Below are positions 60,386-64,000 of a stretch of 64,000 nucleotides of DNA, piece by piece. Numbering within the stretch: position 1 is the stretch's first letter; every line of letters starts with the position of its first letter. The notes below the pieces were generated by a model. That model saw only the letters and a list, made by a program, of their open reading frames with translations. It ran no database searches and was not told the DNA's origin. The position numbers were made by a program, and so were the translations under genes. The DNA is from Zychaea mexicana (lineage: Eukaryota > Mucoromycota > Mucoromycetes > Mucorales > Lichtheimiaceae), in contig NW_026516763.1 in NCBI RefSeq assembly GCF_025766255.1, positions 105,195 to 169,194 of the forward strand. Direction: 5' to 3'.

Positions 60386-60599
60386 TAGTAGCAGTATGTA
60401 GATTAATAAAAGCATATTTTTTTTTAAAAAAAAAGGCAGCATTGCGCTGTATAAAATCAAAAGATACGTCGCCGTATTTCTGCTGTTACGTACCCGTGTG
60501 GTGTTTTTTGATGTGTTTTTCAGTAACTTAAGTCATCAGGCATGCGAATGGGCCCACGAGAACTATGGGGACTCAGGCACAGGATATGATTATTAGACG

Positions 60600-61046
60600 C
60601 TAAAGTCGCTTCCCAACTGTTGTGACGTGCTGACTAAAGCATTCATTGGTGGTGAAGACCGTTGGAGTGTCCGATGGATACAAGGGATTATCGCGTATAT
60701 TCGTTGGTTTGGCCTCGTCGCGGCCAGTAGTAGATGCATTACTCGAGAAATCATTCCGAATGTCATGGCTAAGATGCACAAGGCTTGTTGCCGTGCTTTC
60801 CACATTGGATTTACATCTTACGACGCTCAGGATAATCAAAAAATGAACGAGGAGACGCGTTTAATACCACTACTACGTATGGAATGCCACCAACTGCAAA
60901 ATTTAACGCTCAGTAGTAGGGGGGGTATAAGGATACCGGGATTCCTCGGGCGGAAAAATGCTACGACACCATTCATTATACCAAAATGTCTCCGCAGCCG
61001 ACAACAGCAGCAACAGCAATTGGTTGTCAATAAAGCAAACTCATAA
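60600..61046 (+). pseudogene. LRR-like fragment, probably from a decayed F-box/LRR gene
   Basis: Two frames alternate: LTKAFIGGEDRWSVRWIQGI (60627 on) and GLASSRPVVDALLEKSFRMS, WLRCTRLVAVLSTLDLHLTT, LRII (60700-60846). Hydrophobic spacing resembles LRRs of Mucorales F-box proteins. The 3' part (MNEETRLIPLLRMECHQLQN, LTLSSRGG) also has an LRR-like end, then polyglutamine. No F-box is seen. Confidence 0.35.
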
Positions 61047-61210
61047 GCCTTACCAAAGAAGGGGTTTCATGGAGCGCGCAAAGCGAGGACATCTTTGTTA
61101 AGGACATTGGCTGGTACAGTACAGCTACTCGACCGCCTACGATAAAGACCAGATGTTGGAGGTCTGACGCACGTTCATTGGTAGCCATACGCCAGAAATT
61201 CATGTTCGCT

Positions 61211-61280
61211 TTCTGAAATCTTTAAATGCTCTGGAAAGCTTTCCAAGGCTTTCGAAGGCTTCAAAAAACATCAGGTTACG
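61211..61280 (+). repeat. Dispersed 70-bp repeat, copy 2
   Basis: Gap-free match to 16860-16929 with about 17 mismatches by eye. Shared blocks are AAATGCT, AAAGCTTTC, GGCTTTCGAAG and CTTCAAAAA.CATCA. Both copies lie within decayed loci that show LRR/TPR-like fragments. Confidence 0.6.
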
Positions 61281-62094
61281 ATCTTAAAGCATACGACGTA
61301 ATACGAGTCACAGTAGACATAAAACTATTTTGCCGTCCGTGCTACTGCCTACATATGTGCTGCCAATCATCCTGTATACCCTGACTGCTATCTTCACATT
61401 TCAAACAAAAGCTAAAGTCATGCTTGCTAATTACATATTTCGAGTAGTGGATGTAAGGAACAACTCATGCCGACAAGAGCAATGTCAGGTGACGACGCGC
61501 TCTATAATTTCTTTTAAACGTCACATTGCTCCTACTCTCCTTTCTACTCCTTCTGTTCATCGACAACCTGGTTGTTGCGGCTGTGCCCCTTGGCCGTCAC
61601 TGCCACTTCTTTCTTTGAATCGGCCGCTGTGGCATATTTTGACTTACTTGGAGTGAACTTGTAGCGATTCCATGGTATCTGAATTGGTGCCCTGGTCCGA
61701 AGCACCGTTCATGCATGAAATCATAAGAGATTTTTGGTGTTACTCACACTTTCGGAAATGTTCCCACTCGACTCTTGCCCCTTATGCATATGGTACACCG
61801 ATAAGAGGCAAGCTTCAGTGAACAGAAAAGAACGAAACTCATCGTGATCGCCAAGTAGCGAGATGGGACGAGTGTGTGCATGGAGCCTGGAGCGTCTACA
61901 ATGTGCAGGTGTTATCGGTGTGAAGCATGGCCCTTGAGAGATTGTCATCCATTGTTCGCGATCCTTGTGCAACATCGGATGGTCAAACAGGTCAAACTGT
62001 GACGCCTACAAAAGAACTGGACTCGACTGCGCATTTCCCTTTCTCTTTCTTCTTCCTCACTGTCGAAAGATCCACTTTTCAGCTTCTTTATTGA
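61281..62094. other. No recognised gene
   Basis: One plus-strand frame of 108 codons (61330-61656) has no motif. It may hold exons of the gene whose end lies at 62602, but I could not link them. Confidence 0.3.
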
Positions 62095-62603
62095 AGGGTT
62101 GCCTTCTGCTACTTGATCCGAGTGGGTGTACGTGCAGAATCAGTATTCGTTATTGTTTTCGGCGTACATTTGCGATTTTCATTAGGATCTTTGTGGCGCA
62201 GTGCACGAGTCGCTATTGCAGCGAGCCCTATCCGTGAGCGCACTACAAGCCGTAAAGTTCTTTACCGCTGTGCACTCACAAAGTAAGTATACACGTAATT
62301 CCCCCCTTGACAAACTACTCTCACCCATCTTCTTCTATTTGTAGTGATTTGTTATTGGGAGGTGTAGGTGAGCGCACTACAAGCCGTAAAGTTCTTTACC
62401 GCTGTGCACTCACAAAGTAAGTATACACGTAATTCCCCCCTTGACAAATACTCTCACCCATCTTCTTCTATTTGTAGTGATTTGTTATTGGGAGGTGTAG
62501 GTTCCTTTGGAACTGAGGCTTGTGGAGACCAAGGGAGAGCAACCTCTCCTTTGAGGAACGAAGGATTCATATACAAGCCGGTCATTTGCAAGCAACGATA
62601 AAA
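62095..62603 (+). CDS. 3' part of an unidentified gene with an in-frame tandem exon duplication
   Basis: A frame without a clear start reads VRAESVFVIVFGVHLRFSLG, SLWRSARVAIAASPIR, then ERTTSRKVLYRCALT. It splices over a 62-nt intron (GTAAGT to TTTGTAG) into NDLLLGGVG, and the same block repeats with a 60-nt intron. It ends SFGTEACGDQGRATSPLRNE, GFIYKPVICKQR and a stop near 62602. AATAAA follows at 62631. The LTN-x-LLLGGVG-x-FG-x-x-x-x-x-GD pattern faintly recalls the N-terminus of Mpv17/PMP22 proteins (LTN..L.G.GD), but this is weak. Confidence 0.4.
62234..62501 (+). repeat. Tandem duplication of 134 bp (exon-intron-exon block)
   Basis: Copy 1 is 62234-62367 and copy 2 starts at 62368; the only difference I see is a 2-base deletion in copy 2 within the intron (CAAACTACT versus CAAATACT). 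Each unit contains 49 nt + 23 nt of putative exon (24 codons) and the whole intron between. Confidence 0.95.
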
Positions 62604-62630
62604 AACGTGTCTTCTTCTGTCTTTGTGTAC

Positions 62631-62636
62631 AATAAA
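62631..62636 (+). terminator. Polyadenylation signal AATAAA
   Basis: About 30 bp after the stop codon of the frame ending near 62602, in a T-rich context. Confidence 0.45.
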
Positions 62637-63318
62637 TTTTATTGATTTCGTTTCTACTCTCTTGAAGAAGTGTTTGTAACTATCCTGAGCATGGGCTGAT
62701 CAATTGACTATTTATAATAAATGCTTTTCGAGGAGCAGCTTGCTGCAGAAAACGAGACCAGCCTCTCTATGAAAGAAAATTATGAATTGTGCATTTACCG
62801 GTGTGGTTCCGTGAACAGAGCGATCCATTCAGTGATTATACAACCAGAAGTGCGATCTCTGGCGTGCCGGTGGAGATTCTTTTTAAAAATTTGCTGACCA
62901 CAGTGCATCCAACTTTATTCTGTTTCAATGTAAAAGAGCTTTAAAAAGGCGCCATCCATCATCATCATCAATTATCGAAGAACGTATCATAGTAAAAAAG
63001 CTGTTCGACGAGTGCCAATATCTGCAAATGCATGTGTCACTGTTGCACATATGCAACTGTAATAGTAACGGCGTTGATACTTGAGGCATGGTCCTAAACT
63101 GTGATAATATACGCTATACCTATGAGAACCTTGCTTTTGATTAATGGCACAGCAAGACGTAAATGCTTCATTTGATAGTACACATTGTATATACATGCAC
63201 ATGATTTAGTAACACCTTTGAAGTCTGATGTGATATAGGTAGCACCGTCTATCGTATATTCCACACGAATGATAAAAGAGCTTGGCGGAGGAGCACAGCG
63301 CCAAGATTCACCCGAACT
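62637..63318. other. No recognised gene
   Basis: AT-rich spacer between the gene end and the second copy of the segmental duplication. Short frames only. Confidence 0.4.
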
Positions 63319-64000
63319 TTACAGATGAATGTCTAGTGGAGATGCTCTTTGTAATTCTCTCATACCTTCCTTTCTCCCTCTATGTGAGTGTCTATCTGTG
63401 CGCGAAGATCGGCATACTCTCAATGCAACGGCATGACATGGAAACTGGAGAAGTGGCGTTCCATCCTAGGATCAAGAACATCTTTGAATAGAATATAGTA
63501 GTTGTACCGCAATTTAGCGTTGCATCTAAAAAGAAGAGAGAGCATATGAGTATTGTGATGATAGAGCTTTAATAGAGATAATAAGGGACAAGATTAAGTA
63601 TCTTTGAGATGATGTTTTATTCCAACAAAAGATAAAGCTCTTTTATATTCTAGCTATTAAGACGGCGATATCAATTCATCCGACTGATGGATAACTATGT
63701 GATAGAGGATGGATCAAGGACGTATCAGAACTTCTCCTGAAGTCGTTATGTCAATCGGGCACATCTTTGAAACCGGCGTTAGCTGATGTAATGGCCGAGG
63801 TACCTGTTGATAGGTTCATTGTCCTGTTCACGTAAGGTGAATCATCCGAGTAAGAGATTTTATTCAATAGTGTTTAGCCGGAATGCCGTAGTGTTCATAC
63901 GTGTGTGCTATAATGTTTAACCGAATATCTTATTGTTGATATCTTAAGCAGTGTATTAATGTGGTTCACCACAAGTATTGCAAATGTTCGAGGATTCTTA
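63319..64000 (+). repeat. Segmental duplication, copy 2, continues past the window
   Basis: Same as 57779-58459. It starts exactly at TTACAGATG and joins unrelated sequence upstream (CACCCGAAC). It carries the same frame TDECLVEMLFVILSYLPFSL to the stop at 63491. Near the window end two one-base insertions relative to copy 1 appear (AATGTTCG, GATTCTTA). Confidence 0.95.

Overview
The window is nuclear DNA of a filamentous, early-diverging fungus, most likely a Mucorales-type Mucoromycota (inference). Supporting signs are many short GT-AG introns of about 50-120 nt, glutamine and asparagine runs coded by CAA/AAC repeats, a multi-domain pseudokinase-histidine kinase, F-box/leucine-rich-repeat genes, RTC4-domain sequences and a decayed Tc1/mariner-type transposase. 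I saw no convincing tRNA, rRNA or CRISPR.

Left part (1-18 kb): an intron-rich Srs2/UvrD-type DNA helicase (234-4297, +), then a gene-poor stretch, a frameshifted F-box/LRR pseudogene (8569-10633, +), a broken glutamine/proline-rich reading frame (11.7-12.5 kb), a cluster of short-period repeats with adjacent hairpins (14.2-15.2 kb) and another decayed locus (16.6-17.9 kb).

Middle part (18.5-32.3 kb): dense housekeeping genes. These are PIG-L/GPI12 (GPI-anchor synthesis), an Nhp10-like HMG-box protein (INO80 remodeller), Mago nashi (exon junction complex, reconstructed here from six exons), an alpha/beta hydrolase, a divergent Kelch-BTB protein, RPC53 (RNA polymerase III) and a lineage-specific serine-rich basic protein.

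Right-centre (32.3-44.5 kb): a dead mariner-type transposase, a decayed OTU-like/RTC4 element, SNU13 (its start codon is alone in exon 1), a 3-mercaptopyruvate-type sulfurtransferase with a presequence exon, a GNAT acetyltransferase broken by an in-frame stop inside its acetyl-CoA loop, and a 30-copy 31-bp tandem array with a higher-order duplication.

Right part (44.5-64 kb): a 9.5-kb hybrid histidine kinase gene (pseudokinase - AAA+ - helical - GAF - HisKA - HATPase - receiver), then a dynamic, pseudogene-rich end. It holds a P450 pseudogene with five in-frame stops, a segment of about 680 bp duplicated at 57.8 and 63.3 kb, a decayed LRR-like locus, and a gene end in which an exon-intron-exon block of 134 bp is tandemly duplicated in frame.

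Together the window alternates conserved genes for RNA processing, transcription, DNA repair and signalling with islands of repeats and decayed copies. All exon structures were read by eye from splice signals and reading frame. Product names rest on remembered family motifs; no database was searched.
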